Source of the DNA: Streptomyces sp. SID8352
Lineage (GTDB): Bacteria > Actinomycetota > Actinomycetes > Streptomycetales > Streptomycetaceae
NCBI RefSeq assembly: GCF_009862265.1
Contig: NZ_WWGX01000091.1
Location: 1 to 64,000 of the forward strand
Length of the DNA stretch: 64,000 nt
Direction of reading: 5' to 3'
Shown here: one piece after another, positions 31,867-41,535 of the stretch
How positions within the stretch are numbered: the stretch's first letter is position 1
Layout of the letters: each line of letters opens with the position of its first letter
Program-made: the position numbers and the translations under genes
The notes under the pieces: model-generated
What the model saw: only the letters and a program-made list of their open reading frames with translations
Database searches by the model: none
What the model was told of the DNA's origin: nothing

Positions 31867-32520
31867 ATGCGCAAGAAGACGTTCGCGGCCGCCGCACTGC
31901 TCGCCGCCGCCTCCCTGACCCTGACCGCCTGCGGCGGTGACTCCGGCGACGGCGCCTCCCCCGTCACCGTGGTGTCCGAGGACACCACGGAGCAGGCGGC
32001 GACCGTCCTGGACAAGCCGTTCGAGAAGCCGGACCTGATCCTGACCGACACCGGCGGCGAGAAGTACGACCTGCGCGAGCGGACGGCGGGCCGGCCCACC
32101 CTGGTCTACTTCGGCTACACCCACTGCCCCGACGTCTGCCCGCTGACCATGAGCAACATCGCCGTGGCCAAGCAGAAGCTGTCCGAGGCGGATCAGGACG
32201 CCCTCCAGGTCGTGTTCGTCACCACCGACCCCGACCGGGACACCCCCGAGGCGCTCGGCACCTGGCTCAAGGGTGTCGACCCGAAGATCATCGGGCTGAC
32301 CGGGGACTTCGACACCATCCAGGCCGGTGCCCGCACCATGGGCATCTCCATCGAGCCGTCCACCAAGGACAAGGACGGCAAGATCGTCTCCATGCACGGC
32401 ACCCAGGTCATCGCCTTCTCGCCGAAGACCGACGGCGGGTACGTGCTGTACGGCGAGGACACCACCGTCGACGACTACATCAAGGACCTGCCCAAGCTCG
32501 TCAAGGGGCAGAACCCGTGA
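31867..32520 (+). CDS. sco: Sco-type copper metallochaperone lipoprotein
   Basis: A 217-residue lipoprotein. The lipobox LTAC places the lipidated cysteine at residue 22. The thioredoxin-like fold carries the copper motif THCPDVC (Cys87, Cys91), with the third ligand histidine later in VSMHGTQ. Sco proteins deliver copper to the CuA site of cytochrome oxidase and, in S. lividans, take part in morphological development. The next gene overlaps it by four bases. Confidence 0.9.
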   Translation: MRKKTFAAAALLAAASLTLTACGGDSGDGASPVTVVSEDTTEQAATVLDKPFEKPDLILTDTGGEKYDLRERTAGRPTLVYFGYTHCPDVCPLTMSNIAVAKQKLSEADQDALQVVFVTTDPDRDTPEALGTWLKGVDPKIIGLTGDFDTIQAGARTMGISIEPSTKDKDGKIVSMHGTQVIAFSPKTDGGYVLYGEDTTVDDYIKDLPKLVKGQNP

Positions 32521-32990
32521 ACCGCCGTTCCGCCGCCACCGCGCTGACCGGGGCCCTGGCCCTGCTCCTCGCCGGATGCGGTTCCGACGGCGGGTCGCCG
32601 TCCCCCGCCGAACTCTCCGCGGGCTCCGCCTACATGCCCCGGCCGGTCTCGCCGACCATGGCCGCCGGGTTCCTCGTCATCACCAACAAGGGCGGTACGG
32701 GGGACGAGCTGACCTCGGTCGCCAGCGACGCGGGCGATGTCAGTGTGCACCGGACCGTCAACGGCGTGATGGAGAAGGCGGACCGCCTGCCCGTCCCCGC
32801 GCACGGCCGGCTGGTGCTGGAGAGCGGCGGCAGCCATCTGATGTTCGAGAACCTGCGGCGACGGCCGCAGGAGGGCGAGACGGTCGCGGTCGAGCTGCGG
32901 TTCGCCCGGTCCGGCCCGCTCACGGTCGAGCTGCCGGTGAAGCCGCCCACCTACCGGCCCGCCGGACAGACCGGGACGTCCGGGCACTGA
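32517..32990 (+). CDS. ecuC: PCu(A)C copper chaperone lipoprotein
   Basis: A 157-residue lipoprotein with lipobox LLAGC (Cys21). The PCuAC signature is visible: MPRPVSPTMAAGFLVITN, then SVHRTVNGVME and SHLMFENL, giving the methionine and histidine copper ligands. The GTG start overlaps the sco stop. In S. lividans the equivalent ECuC passes Cu(I) to Sco; the conserved order here supports that. Confidence 0.88.
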   Translation: MNRRSAATALTGALALLLAGCGSDGGSPSPAELSAGSAYMPRPVSPTMAAGFLVITNKGGTGDELTSVASDAGDVSVHRTVNGVMEKADRLPVPAHGRLVLESGGSHLMFENLRRRPQEGETVAVELRFARSGPLTVELPVKPPTYRPAGQTGTSGH

Positions 32991-33129
32991 CGCCGGGCCA
33001 CCGCGAACGGCGGCCCCCGCGGCGGCCCGGCGGCCGTCGCCCGCCGCGCCGCCCGCCGGGGGACCCCGGGGACCGGCGGCGCACCACGAGAACCACCGAG
33101 AGACACCGAGGAACCGAGGAGGGACCATC

Positions 33130-35136
33130 GTGACGCAGACCATCGCCCCGCGCGTCCGGATCCTGGTGCTGCTGCTCCTGGCCGCGGCCTGCGCGCTGCT
33201 CGTGGGCGCCGGTCCGGCCGCCGCCCACGCGGCACTGACCACCGCCGACCCCGCGCAGGGCTCCGTGGTCGAGAAGGCACCGGCCCGGGTGACACTGAGC
33301 TTCTCCGAGTCGATCTCCGTGGACGCCGACTCCCTGCGCGTCCTCGACCCCGGAGGCGAACGCGTCGACACCGGCGACCCCACGGGCAGCGGCAGGACCT
33401 ACACCGTGAAGCTGCGCCCGGACCTGTCCGACGGCACCTACACGGTGGCCTACCAGGTGGTGTCCGCCGACAGCCATCCGGTCGCCGGCGCCTACACCTT
33501 CTCCATCGGCGCGCCCTCCGAGACCACCGTCCAGATCTCCGGCCGGGGCGCGGACGACGGCCCCATCGGCTGGCTGTACGGCCTCGGACGCTACGTGTCC
33601 TACGCCGGGTTCATCGTGCTGGCCGGCGGCGCCGCCTTCGTGCTCGCCTGCTGGCCGGCCGGCTCCGGGGCGCGGGTCCTGCAACGGCTGGTGGTCTCCG
33701 GCTGGCTGGCGCTGACCTCGGCGACCCTGCTCCTGCTCCTGCTGCGCGGCTCCTACACCGGGTCCGGGAAGGCCGCGGACATCCTCGACCTGGAGCTGCT
33801 GGGGCAGGTCCTGGGGACCAAGGCCGGCGCGGCGCTGGTCTTCCGGCTGCTGCTGCTGGGCGGGGCGGCCCTGTTCGTCGCCGTGCTCTTCGGCGCCCAC
33901 GCCAGACGGGAGGAGGCGGAGAGGCGCCGCCTGACCGTGGGGCTCGCGATCGGCGGTACGGCTGTGGCGGCCGGGTTCGCCGCGAGCTGGGCCCTGGCCG
34001 AGCACGCCTCCACCGGGCTCCAGGCCGGGGTGGCCATGCCCATGGACATCCTCCACCTGCTGGCCGTCGCCGCCTGGTTCGGCGGGCTCACCGCCCTGCT
34101 GACCGCCCTCTCCCGGGTGCCCTCGGAGACTCCGGTGCCCGCCTCCGCCGTACGCCGGTTCTCCCGGGTGGCCTTCGGCAGCGTGGTCGTCCTGGTCGTG
34201 ACGGGCGCCTACCAGTCCTGGCGCCAGCTCGGCTCCTGGACGGCGCTCACCGACACCCGCTACGGGCAACTGCTGCTGGCCAAGCTCGGGCTCGTGGCCG
34301 TGCTGCTCATCCTCGCCCGCCTCTCCCAGCGGTGGACGGGGCGGATCGGCGAGCCGGTGCCCGCCGCGGCTGCCGCGGCTGCCGAGGACGCGGCCGGGGA
34401 GGCGCGGGTACGGGAGGAGGTCGGCGCGGCCGGCGCCGACGCGGGCCCGAGTGGTGCCGCCACCGGTACGGATCCGGACGGCGCCCCCGGTACGGCCTCC
34501 CCCGGCGGGGCGGCGGGTCCGGACACCTCCGGCGCCGCCGGGGACGCGGGCGACCAGCGGCGGGCCGCCCAGCTCGGCCGGCAGCGCGCGGCAGTGGACG
34601 CCGCCCGGCGCAAGCGGCTGCGGGACGCCGATCCGCACCGCTCCGGTCTGCGCCGCTCGGTGCTGATCGAGGCCGGTGTCGCCGTCGTCCTGCTCGCCGT
34701 CACCACCGCCCTGACCCAGACCGAGCCGGGGCGCACCGAGTTGGAGGCCCGCGCCGCGGGCGGGGGCGCAGCCGCCGCTTCCCCCACCGTGCCCGGCATG
34801 GTCTCGCTGACCCTGCCCTTCGACACCGGCGGCGCCGACGGCAGGGGCGAGGCGCGGATCGACCTCGACCCCGGGCGCAGCGGCGGCAACGCCGTCCACC
34901 TGTATGTGCTGCGGCCCGACGGGACCGCGTACGACGTCCCCGAGGTGAAGGTCGCCTTCACCCTGAAGAGCAAGGGCGTCGGACCGCTGCCCGTGGTGCC
35001 CGACCGCATCACCACCGGACACTGGTCGGCGAGCGGGGTGCAGATCCCGATGGCCGGTGACTGGGAGGTCGCCGTGACCGTGCGGACCTCCGACATCGAC
35101 CAGGTGACCGTCTCGAAGAACGCGCAGATCGGCTGA
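33130..35136 (+). CDS. fused CopC-CopD copper protein
   Basis: A 668-residue protein. A signal peptide ends near GPAAAHAAL; the mature start is the copper-binding histidine of CopC. The CopC domain covers about residues 33-130 (SFSESISVDADSLRVLD, SADSHPVAGAYTFSI). A multi-helix CopD region spans about 145-410. A charged, low-complexity loop of about 90 residues precedes another membrane helix (IEAGVAVVLLAVTTAL). A C-terminal periplasmic beta domain (FixH-like) ends it. It binds copper outside the membrane and moves or stores it. Confidence 0.88.
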   Translation: MTQTIAPRVRILVLLLLAAACALLVGAGPAAAHAALTTADPAQGSVVEKAPARVTLSFSESISVDADSLRVLDPGGERVDTGDPTGSGRTYTVKLRPDLSDGTYTVAYQVVSADSHPVAGAYTFSIGAPSETTVQISGRGADDGPIGWLYGLGRYVSYAGFIVLAGGAAFVLACWPAGSGARVLQRLVVSGWLALTSATLLLLLLRGSYTGSGKAADILDLELLGQVLGTKAGAALVFRLLLLGGAALFVAVLFGAHARREEAERRRLTVGLAIGGTAVAAGFAASWALAEHASTGLQAGVAMPMDILHLLAVAAWFGGLTALLTALSRVPSETPVPASAVRRFSRVAFGSVVVLVVTGAYQSWRQLGSWTALTDTRYGQLLLAKLGLVAVLLILARLSQRWTGRIGEPVPAAAAAAAEDAAGEARVREEVGAAGADAGPSGAATGTDPDGAPGTASPGGAAGPDTSGAAGDAGDQRRAAQLGRQRAAVDAARRKRLRDADPHRSGLRRSVLIEAGVAVVLLAVTTALTQTEPGRTELEARAAGGGAAAASPTVPGMVSLTLPFDTGGADGRGEARIDLDPGRSGGNAVHLYVLRPDGTAYDVPEVKVAFTLKSKGVGPLPVVPDRITTGHWSASGVQIPMAGDWEVAVTVRTSDIDQVTVSKNAQIG

Positions 35137-35144
35137 ACCGCACC

Positions 35145-36479
35145 ATGGCTGACCAGTCCCCTCCCCCGTCCCGCGGCACCACCGGCGACCGCGCCGGCAC
35201 CACCGGCACCGGGCCCGGAACCGACTCCACGGACACCGCCTCCGGCACCGGCACCGACGCACCCCGCGTCGGAATCTCCCGGCGGCGGCTGCTCGGCACC
35301 GCCGGTGCGAGCGGGCTCGTGCTCGGCGCGGCGGGCGGTGCCGTGGGGTACGCCGCCGCGCCCTCCGGGGCCGTACCGCTCGCCTCGCTGGGCGAGGGGC
35401 GGGCGGTGTTTCACGGGAAACATCAGCCCGGCATCACCACCCCGATGCAGGCCCGCGGCCATCTCGTCGCCTTCGACCTCGCGGCGGGCGCGGGCCGCCG
35501 GGAGGCCGCCGCGCTGCTGCGCCGCTGGTCGGACACGGCGCGGCGGCTGATGGAGGGCGAGCCCGCAGGGTCCGGCGACACGGATGTGGCCCGGGACGCC
35601 GGGCCGTCCTCCCTGACGCTGACCTTCGGATTCGGGCACAGCTTCTTCGGGCGCACCGGGCTGGAGGCCCGGCGGCCGGACGCTCTCGCACCACTGCCCG
35701 ACTTCTCCTCCGACCATCTCGACAGGGCCCGCAGCGAGGGCGACCTCTGGGTGCAGATCGGCGCCGACGACGCCCTGGTGGCCTTCCACGCCCTGCGCGC
35801 GATCCAGCGGGACGCCGGGTCGGCCGCCCGGCTGCGCTGGCAGATGAACGGCTTCAACCGCTCACCGGGCGCCACCACCCGGCCCATGACGACGCGCAAC
35901 CTCATGGGCCAGGTCGACGGCACCCGCAACCCCACCGGCGACGACCTCGGCCGGGTCTTCGTCCCCGGCCGCCCCGGCGACAGGGAGCCCGGCTGGATGG
36001 CGAACGGCTCCTACGCGGTCGTGCGCCGCATCCGGATGCTCCTGGACGACTGGGAGCAGCTCTCCGTCAAGGCCCAGGAGGATGTCATCGGCCGCCGCAA
36101 GGCCGACGGAGCGCCGCTCTCCGGGGGCGGCGAGACCACCGAGATGGATCTGGAGAAGACGGACCCGGAGGGGAACCTCGTCGTGCCGATCAACGCGCAC
36201 GCCCGGATCACCCGGCCCGACCGCAACGGCGGCGCCACCATGCTGCGCCGCCCGTTCTCCTTCCACGACGGCTTCGACCCCGACGGCACCCCGGACGCGG
36301 GGCTCCTCTTCGTCTGCTGGCAGGCCGATCCGCTGCGCGGCTTCGTGCCGGTGCAGCGGAAGCTCGACCGGGGGGACGCCCTGACGCCGTTCCTCCGGCA
36401 CGAGTCCAGCGGCCTGTTCGCCGTGCCGGGCGGGGCGCGGCGGGGCGAGTACGTGGGACAGCCGCTGCTGGAGGGCTGA
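35145..36479 (+). CDS. dtpA: Tat-exported DyP-type haem peroxidase
   Basis: A 444-residue peroxidase. The twin-arginine signal SRRRLLGTAGASG sits around residues 45-60 after an unusually long N-terminal extension. The DyP GXXDG motif appears as GQVDGTRNP (catalytic Asp), and the proximal haem histidine is expected in INAHARITRP. Its place after sco, ecuC and copCD matches the S. lividans cluster where DtpA acts with copper delivery to the oxidase GlxA. It starts nine bases after the preceding stop. A parS-like site lies inside it. Confidence 0.88.
   Translation: MADQSPPPSRGTTGDRAGTTGTGPGTDSTDTASGTGTDAPRVGISRRRLLGTAGASGLVLGAAGGAVGYAAAPSGAVPLASLGEGRAVFHGKHQPGITTPMQARGHLVAFDLAAGAGRREAAALLRRWSDTARRLMEGEPAGSGDTDVARDAGPSSLTLTFGFGHSFFGRTGLEARRPDALAPLPDFSSDHLDRARSEGDLWVQIGADDALVAFHALRAIQRDAGSAARLRWQMNGFNRSPGATTRPMTTRNLMGQVDGTRNPTGDDLGRVFVPGRPGDREPGWMANGSYAVVRRIRMLLDDWEQLSVKAQEDVIGRRKADGAPLSGGGETTEMDLEKTDPEGNLVVPINAHARITRPDRNGGATMLRRPFSFHDGFDPDGTPDAGLLFVCWQADPLRGFVPVQRKLDRGDALTPFLRHESSGLFAVPGGARRGEYVGQPLLEG
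35407..35422. promoter_or_regulatory. parS-like ParB site inside the DyP gene
   Basis: TGTTTCACGGGAAACA matches the parS palindrome TGTTTCACGTGAAACA at 15 of 16 positions. Because it lies in coding sequence the single change may reflect codon constraint. Confidence 0.6.
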
Positions 36480-36603
36480 CCCCCGGCACCGTCATGGCAC
36501 CGTCCCGGCGGCTCGCCCTGCCCCGGGTCCGGCCGCCCGCGCCCGGGGGTGACGGGGTACGGAAGCGTGCGCCGGGCCGCCCGGGGCGCATTAGGGTGAG
36601 CCC

Positions 36604-37536
36604 ATGCCAGCCAGTTACGCGTATCTCGGTCCCGAAGGCACCTTCACCGAAGTGGCCCTGCGCACCCTGCCGGAGACGGCCACCCGGGAGCTGGTCCCGT
36701 ACGTCTCCGTGCAGTCCGCACTCGACGCGGTGCGCACCGGCGAGACCGAGGCCGCGTTCGTACCGATCGAGAACTCCGTCGAGGGCGGCATCACCACCAC
36801 CCTCGACGAGCTGGTCGCCGGGCAGCCCCTGATGATCTACCGCGAGGTGCTGCTCTCCATCACCTTCGCGCTGCTGGTCCGCCCCGGTACGCGCCTCTCG
36901 GACATCAAGACGGTGACCGCCCACCCGGCGGCCCAGCCGCAGGTCCGCAACTGGATGAAGGCGCACCTGCCCGACGTCGCCTGGGAGTCGGCCGCGTCCA
37001 ACGCGGACGGCGCGCGGCTGGTGCAGGAGGGCCGGTACGACGCGGCCTTCGCCGGTGAGTTCGCCGCGGCACGGTACGGGCTGGAGGTCCTGGAGTCCGA
37101 CATCCACGACGCGGAGAACGCCCAGACACGGTTCGTGCTGGTGGGCCGCCCGGCCCGGCCGGCCGCACCGACCGGCGCCGACAAGACGTCCGTGGTCCTC
37201 TGGCAGCGCGACGACCACCCCGGCGGGCTGCGCGATCTGCTGGGCGAGTTCGCCACCCGGGGCATCAACCTCATGCTGCTGCAGTCCCGGCCCACCGGGG
37301 CGGGGATCGGGCACTACTGCTTCTGCGTGGACGCCGAGGGGCACATCTCGGACCGCAGGGTGGCCGAGGCGCTGATGGGCCTGAAGAGGGTCTGCCGTCA
37401 GGTGCGCTTCCTCGGCTCGTACCCGCGGGCGGAGGCCGACCCGGCGAACGCGCCGGAGCTGCGGCTGGGGACCTCGGACCAGGAGTTCGCGGCGGCGGCG
37501 GACTGGGTGGCCCGGTGCCAGGACGGCCGGTTCTGA
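36604..37536 (+). CDS. pheA: prephenate dehydratase
   Basis: A 310-residue enzyme converting prephenate to phenylpyruvate in phenylalanine synthesis. It begins ASYAYLGPEGTFTEVALR; the catalytic region shows PIENSVEGGI and the AQTRFVLVGR segment with the key Thr-Arg-Phe. The C-terminal ACT domain (residues about 200-280) has DDHPGGLRDLLGEFATRGIN and the ESRP-like LLQSRPTGAG for phenylalanine feedback. It stands alone on its strand before serS. Confidence 0.95.
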   Translation: MPASYAYLGPEGTFTEVALRTLPETATRELVPYVSVQSALDAVRTGETEAAFVPIENSVEGGITTTLDELVAGQPLMIYREVLLSITFALLVRPGTRLSDIKTVTAHPAAQPQVRNWMKAHLPDVAWESAASNADGARLVQEGRYDAAFAGEFAAARYGLEVLESDIHDAENAQTRFVLVGRPARPAAPTGADKTSVVLWQRDDHPGGLRDLLGEFATRGINLMLLQSRPTGAGIGHYCFCVDAEGHISDRRVAEALMGLKRVCRQVRFLGSYPRAEADPANAPELRLGTSDQEFAAAADWVARCQDGRF

Positions 37537-37658
37537 TCACCGGTCCCGGGAACGGCCCCGTCGGCGGACGGCCCGGCCGCGCCGGTCGCCGGGGCCCTGT
37601 CGGCACCGCTCACGGGAGCGGGCACGGCCGCCGAACCGGCCATATCTGTCGATAGTCG

Positions 37659-37959
37659 TTGTCCACAGAAGTTATCCACAGGTGCCCATCTCGACCTGGG
37701 GACAAGTCGACACCGTAGGGCGATTCAGTCGACATATCCTCCTTCGCGCACCCTTGCTCCACTCGGACCTTCCCGCCACCCCTCGTCCACCCACCCCTCG
37801 CCCTCCATCCTCCGGAGTGACGGCGAGTGTGCCGATTTCACCCGAAAGAGAAGGGGCGGGCGGTTTGGGGACATGACCCGGAAGAGGGGTGCCCCGCATC
37901 CACAGATGTTCCACACAGGCTGTGGATAACTCTGCGCATCCGCCCGGTTCTGTGGACAG
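37659..37959. promoter_or_regulatory. DnaA-box cluster between pheA and serS
   Basis: Exact nine-base boxes are TTGTCCACA (37659-37667), TTATCCACA (37672-37680) and TGTGGATAA (37921-37929). One-mismatch boxes are TGGGGACAA (37697-37705) and TGTGGACAG (37951-37959). They lie in a 669-base gap with no gene and an AT content above its surroundings. The window is oriC-proximal by gene order but has no dnaA or dnaN, so this is a satellite cluster, not oriC. Confidence 0.75.
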
Positions 37960-38205
37960 CCCTCTGCCAACTCCCTTCTCCCACAAGGCGATCCGGTCAA
38001 TCGGTCATGCCGGACGGCCTCGTTCCGGTGAGGCCGCGGGATTTCCTTGACGTGCGGAGGAGCGGCGGCGGCCCGCCCCGGGCGAAGTCCGGGAGACGTC
38101 CGGGAGGCGGCCCGGAGGCCGTCGGCGGATGGCCGGAACCCGGCCGCGGAAGCCTCCCCGGAAAGCGGGTCGTGGGCCGGCACCGGGCACCGGTAGCCTT
38201 GAGGT

Positions 38206-39483
38206 GTGATCGACCTTCGCCAGCTCCGTGAGGACCCCGACCGAGTGCGCGCCTCGCAGCGCGCCCGTGGAGAGGACGTCGCCCTCGTCGACTCCCTCCT
38301 GTCCGCCGACGAGCGCCGCCGTTCGTCCGGCGTGCGCTTCGACGAGCTGCGGGCCGAGCAGAAGGGCCTCGGCAAGCTCATCGGCCGGGCGTCCGGCGAC
38401 GAGAAGGCGGAGCTGCTCAAGCGGGCCGAGCAGCTCAAGTCCGAGGTCAGGGCCGCCGACGCGGACCGCGACGCGGCCGACGCCGAGACCCAGGAGCTGC
38501 TCCAGCGGCTGGGCAACCTCGTCCACCCCGACGTCCCCGTCGGCGGCGAGGAGGACTTCGTCACCCTGGAGACGCACGGCACCCACCGCGACTTCGCCGC
38601 CGAGGGCTTCGAGCCCCGCGACCACCTGGAGCTGGGCCACCTGCTCGGCGCCATCGACGTGGAGCGCGGCGCCAAGGTCTCCGGCTCGCGCTTCTACTTC
38701 CTCACCGGCGTCGGCGCTCTCCTGGAGCTGGCCCTGGTCAACGCGGCCATCGCGCAGGCCACGGCGGCCGGCTTCACCCCGATGCTCACCCCGGCGCTGG
38801 TGCGTCCGCAGTCCATGGCCGGCACCGGCTTCCTCGGGCAGGCCGCCCAGGACGTGTACCACCTCGACAAGGACGACCTGTACCTCGTCGGCACCTCCGA
38901 GGTGCCGCTGGCGGCCTACCACATGGACGAGATCCTCGACGCCGGGCGGCTGCCGCTGCGCTACGCCGGGTTCTCGCCGTGCTTCCGCCGCGAGGCCGGC
39001 TCGCACGGCAAGGACACCCGGGGCATCTTCCGGGTGCACCAGTTCGACAAGGTCGAGATGTTCTCCTACGTCCTCCCCGAGGACTCGCAGGCCGAGCACC
39101 AGCGCCTGCTGGAGTGGGAGAAGCAGTGGCTGACCTCCCTGGAGCTGCCGTTCCGCGTCATCGACGTCGCCTCGGCCGACCTGGGCTCATCCGCCTCGCG
39201 CAAGTTCGACTGCGAGGCGTGGATCCCGACCCAGGGCAAGTACCGCGAGCTGACGTCGACCTCGGACTGCACCGAGTTCCAGTCCCGGCGGCTGTCGATC
39301 CGCGTCCGCGAGGGCAAGAAGGTCCGCCCGCTGGCCACGCTCAACGGCACCCTGTGCGCCGTCCCGCGCACCATCGTCGCCCTCCTGGAGAACCACCAGC
39401 GGGCCGACGGCTCGGTGCGCGTGCCCGAGGTGCTCCGCCCGTACCTGGGCGGCCGGGAGATCCTGGAACCGGTGGCCAAGTGA
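38206..39483 (+). CDS. serS: seryl-tRNA synthetase
   Basis: A 425-residue class II synthetase. The N-terminal coiled-coil arm that grips the long variable arm of tRNA-Ser is visible at about residues 30-100 (ELRAEQKGLGKLIGRASGDE). Motif 2 is FSPCFRREAGSHGKDTRGIF and motif 3 is in LNGTLCAVPRTIVALLE. The GTG start follows a GAGG. The HAD gene start overlaps its stop. No T-box-like leader is visible. Confidence 0.96.
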   Translation: MIDLRQLREDPDRVRASQRARGEDVALVDSLLSADERRRSSGVRFDELRAEQKGLGKLIGRASGDEKAELLKRAEQLKSEVRAADADRDAADAETQELLQRLGNLVHPDVPVGGEEDFVTLETHGTHRDFAAEGFEPRDHLELGHLLGAIDVERGAKVSGSRFYFLTGVGALLELALVNAAIAQATAAGFTPMLTPALVRPQSMAGTGFLGQAAQDVYHLDKDDLYLVGTSEVPLAAYHMDEILDAGRLPLRYAGFSPCFRREAGSHGKDTRGIFRVHQFDKVEMFSYVLPEDSQAEHQRLLEWEKQWLTSLELPFRVIDVASADLGSSASRKFDCEAWIPTQGKYRELTSTSDCTEFQSRRLSIRVREGKKVRPLATLNGTLCAVPRTIVALLENHQRADGSVRVPEVLRPYLGGREILEPVAK

Positions 39484-40322
39484 GCCGGCCGACCGCCGAC
39501 GGGGCCCCCGGCGCCACCGCGCCCGGGGGCTTCCCGTACCCGCTGGTCGCGACGGACCTCGACGGGACGCTGCTGCGCGGCGACCACTCCGTCTCGCGGC
39601 GCACCCGGGACGCCCTGGCGGCGGTCACCGGGGCGGGCGCCGCCCACCTCGTGGTCACCGGACGCTCGGTGCCCTGGACACGGCACATACTCGACGACCT
39701 GGGCTACCGGGGGCTGGCCGTCTGCGGCCAGGGCGCGCAGGTCTACCACGCGGGCGAGCACCGGCTGCTGACCTCGGTCACCCTGGACCGGCAGCTCGCC
39801 GCGGTGGCGCTGGCCAAGATCGAGGCCGAGACCGGCCCGCTGCTGCTGGCGGCGAGCCGGGACGGGCTGGACGGCGACGTGCTGGCCGGTCCGGGCTACG
39901 AGGTCGTCGGCGACGTGCCGACGGTGCCGCTCACCGACGCGTCCCAGCTCTGGGCCGCGCCGCTGAACAAGATCTACATCCAGCACCCGGCCCTGTCCGA
40001 CGACGAGCTGGCCGGGACGGCCCGGCGGGTCGCGGGCGGCTTCGTCACCGTCACCATGGCGGGCCCCGGGATCGTGGAGCTGCTGCCGCTGGGCCTGAGC
40101 AAGGCCACCGGCCTCTCGCTGGCGGCCCGGCGGCTCGGGCTGCGGGCCGCGGACACCATCGCCTTCGGCGACATGCCCAACGACGTGCCGATGTTCGGCT
40201 GGGCGGCCCGGGGCGTGGCGATGGCCAACGCCCACGCGGAGCTGAAGGCGGTCGCGGACGAGGTGACCGTCTCCAACGAGGAGGACGGCATCGCGGTCGT
40301 CCTGGAGCGTCTGCTCGGCTGA
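39480..40322 (+). CDS. Cof-type HAD hydrolase
   Basis: A 280-residue HAD phosphatase with a Cof-type cap. Motif I is VATDLDGTLL, motif II VTGRS, and motif IV AFGDMPNDVPMF. The GTG overlaps the serS stop by four bases, implying cotranslation. Such enzymes dephosphorylate sugar phosphates or flavin/pyridoxal precursors; the substrate cannot be read from the sequence. A second enzyme of the same class lies at 47831-48700. Confidence 0.85.
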   Translation: MSRPTADGAPGATAPGGFPYPLVATDLDGTLLRGDHSVSRRTRDALAAVTGAGAAHLVVTGRSVPWTRHILDDLGYRGLAVCGQGAQVYHAGEHRLLTSVTLDRQLAAVALAKIEAETGPLLLAASRDGLDGDVLAGPGYEVVGDVPTVPLTDASQLWAAPLNKIYIQHPALSDDELAGTARRVAGGFVTVTMAGPGIVELLPLGLSKATGLSLAARRLGLRAADTIAFGDMPNDVPMFGWAARGVAMANAHAELKAVADEVTVSNEEDGIAVVLERLLG

Positions 40323-40805
40323 GAGCGGCGCCCGCCTCCGGGCTGCGATCGGCGCCCGCCCGCCCGCGCGGCGCGGCGCCCCGACGGCCACGGCCGGCCC
40401 TACCCCGACCCGGCGGCGGCCCCGCGTACGTACCGCGGCGTCGCCCGGCCCCTGCGGCCGGTCCCCTGGAGCCACGTGCCGGCCCGGACCCCACAGCCCG
40501 GGCGAGCCGTCCGCCCCGCGCGGCCGCTCCGTCCCGCGTGCTTCTCGCACCGCGCGTACCGAACCGCCCGTACGGAACCGCGCGTCCGGCGGACGGACAG
40601 CCGCACGGCGCCGGAGATCCCCTCCGCGACGGCCCACGCGGGATGTCCCGCGTGCTCGAAGTGGCCGCCCGGACACCGGCGCCGCCCGGCCTCGTGCCCC
40701 ACCACCATGCCGGTGCCGGGCGGCCGGACGCCACCGATTAAGAGCGGACGCAAGCCACCGGCGGCGACGCCGCCCCGTGCGGCCCGCGCCCCCGCCGGTG
40801 GGCCG
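40323..40805. other. 483-base gap without a gene
   Basis: Extremely GC-rich sequence between convergent genes. I see no gene, RNA or clear terminator; the open frames here lack start signals. Confidence 0.35.
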
Positions 40806-41525
40806 TCACTCCTCTCCGGCGATGGTCAGCGTGCGCAGCTTGCGCCCGGCGTACCAGGTGGCCAGCACGGTGACCGCGACCAGCAGCACCGTGGCCGTGG
40901 GCAGCCCCACGTCGGAGACGACCAGCTGCCCGTCGGCGGTCCGCTGGGCGACCGCCAGCGACCACTGCTGGACGCTGAGGGTCCGGGCGCCCGGCACCAG
41001 GGAGCCGAACAGTGCCTCCCAGACCAGGGCGTAGACCAGCCCGAAGACCACCGCGTGCCGGGAGACCGTGCCCAGCAGCAGGAACAGCGCGGCGTAGGCG
41101 ATGGAGGCGACCAGCGCGGCGACCGTGTACGCGACGGCGACCTGCTGGCCGTTGCCGTTGAGGATCAGCCCGGCGACCAGGGTGGGCACGGCGGAGAAGG
41201 CCATCGTCACCGCGACGGCGACGATCAGCTTGGTGAAGATGATCGTCGGCCGCTTGACCGGCTTGGACAGCAGGTACACGACCGAGCCGTCGTCGATCTC
41301 GGGGCCGATGGCCCCGGTGCCGGCGATCACGCCGATGATCGGCACCATGGTGGCGAGCGCGAACCCGCCGAGGACGTCCGCCGCCGTCTGGTCGTCGGCC
41401 CCGGTGAGGGCGCGCACCACCACGGCGATGACGATCAGCAGCAGGGGCAGCGCCCCCAGGATGAGCGCCCGGCGGCGGCCGAGCAGGGCCCGGTAGGTGA
41501 GCCGGGCAACTGTGGGGTCGTACAT
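40806..41525 (-). CDS. ABC-2 type transporter permease
   Basis: A 239-residue integral membrane protein with about six hydrophobic segments (LILGALPLLLIVIAVVVRAL; GGFALATMVPIIGVIAGTGA; VAYTVAALVASIAYAALFLL). The polar motif GPEIDDGSVVYLLSKPVKR is typical of ABC-2 permeases. It pairs with the ATPase immediately upstream. Substrate unknown; such pairs export lipids, peptides or drugs. Confidence 0.82.
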   Translation of the reverse strand: MYDPTVARLTYRALLGRRRALILGALPLLLIVIAVVVRALTGADDQTAADVLGGFALATMVPIIGVIAGTGAIGPEIDDGSVVYLLSKPVKRPTIIFTKLIVAVAVTMAFSAVPTLVAGLILNGNGQQVAVAYTVAALVASIAYAALFLLLGTVSRHAVVFGLVYALVWEALFGSLVPGARTLSVQQWSLAVAQRTADGQLVVSDVGLPTATVLLVAVTVLATWYAGRKLRTLTIAGEE

Positions 41526-41535
41526 GCTGGGCCTC

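Noticed and set aside
32920..35262. Minus-strand open frame of 780 codons opposite copCD
   Set aside because: Antisense shadow; the sense strand has signal peptide, CopC and CopD features.
37537..38205. Chromosomal origin oriC
   Set aside because: DnaA boxes are present but far fewer than the dense array of Streptomyces oriC, and dnaA/dnaN are absent.
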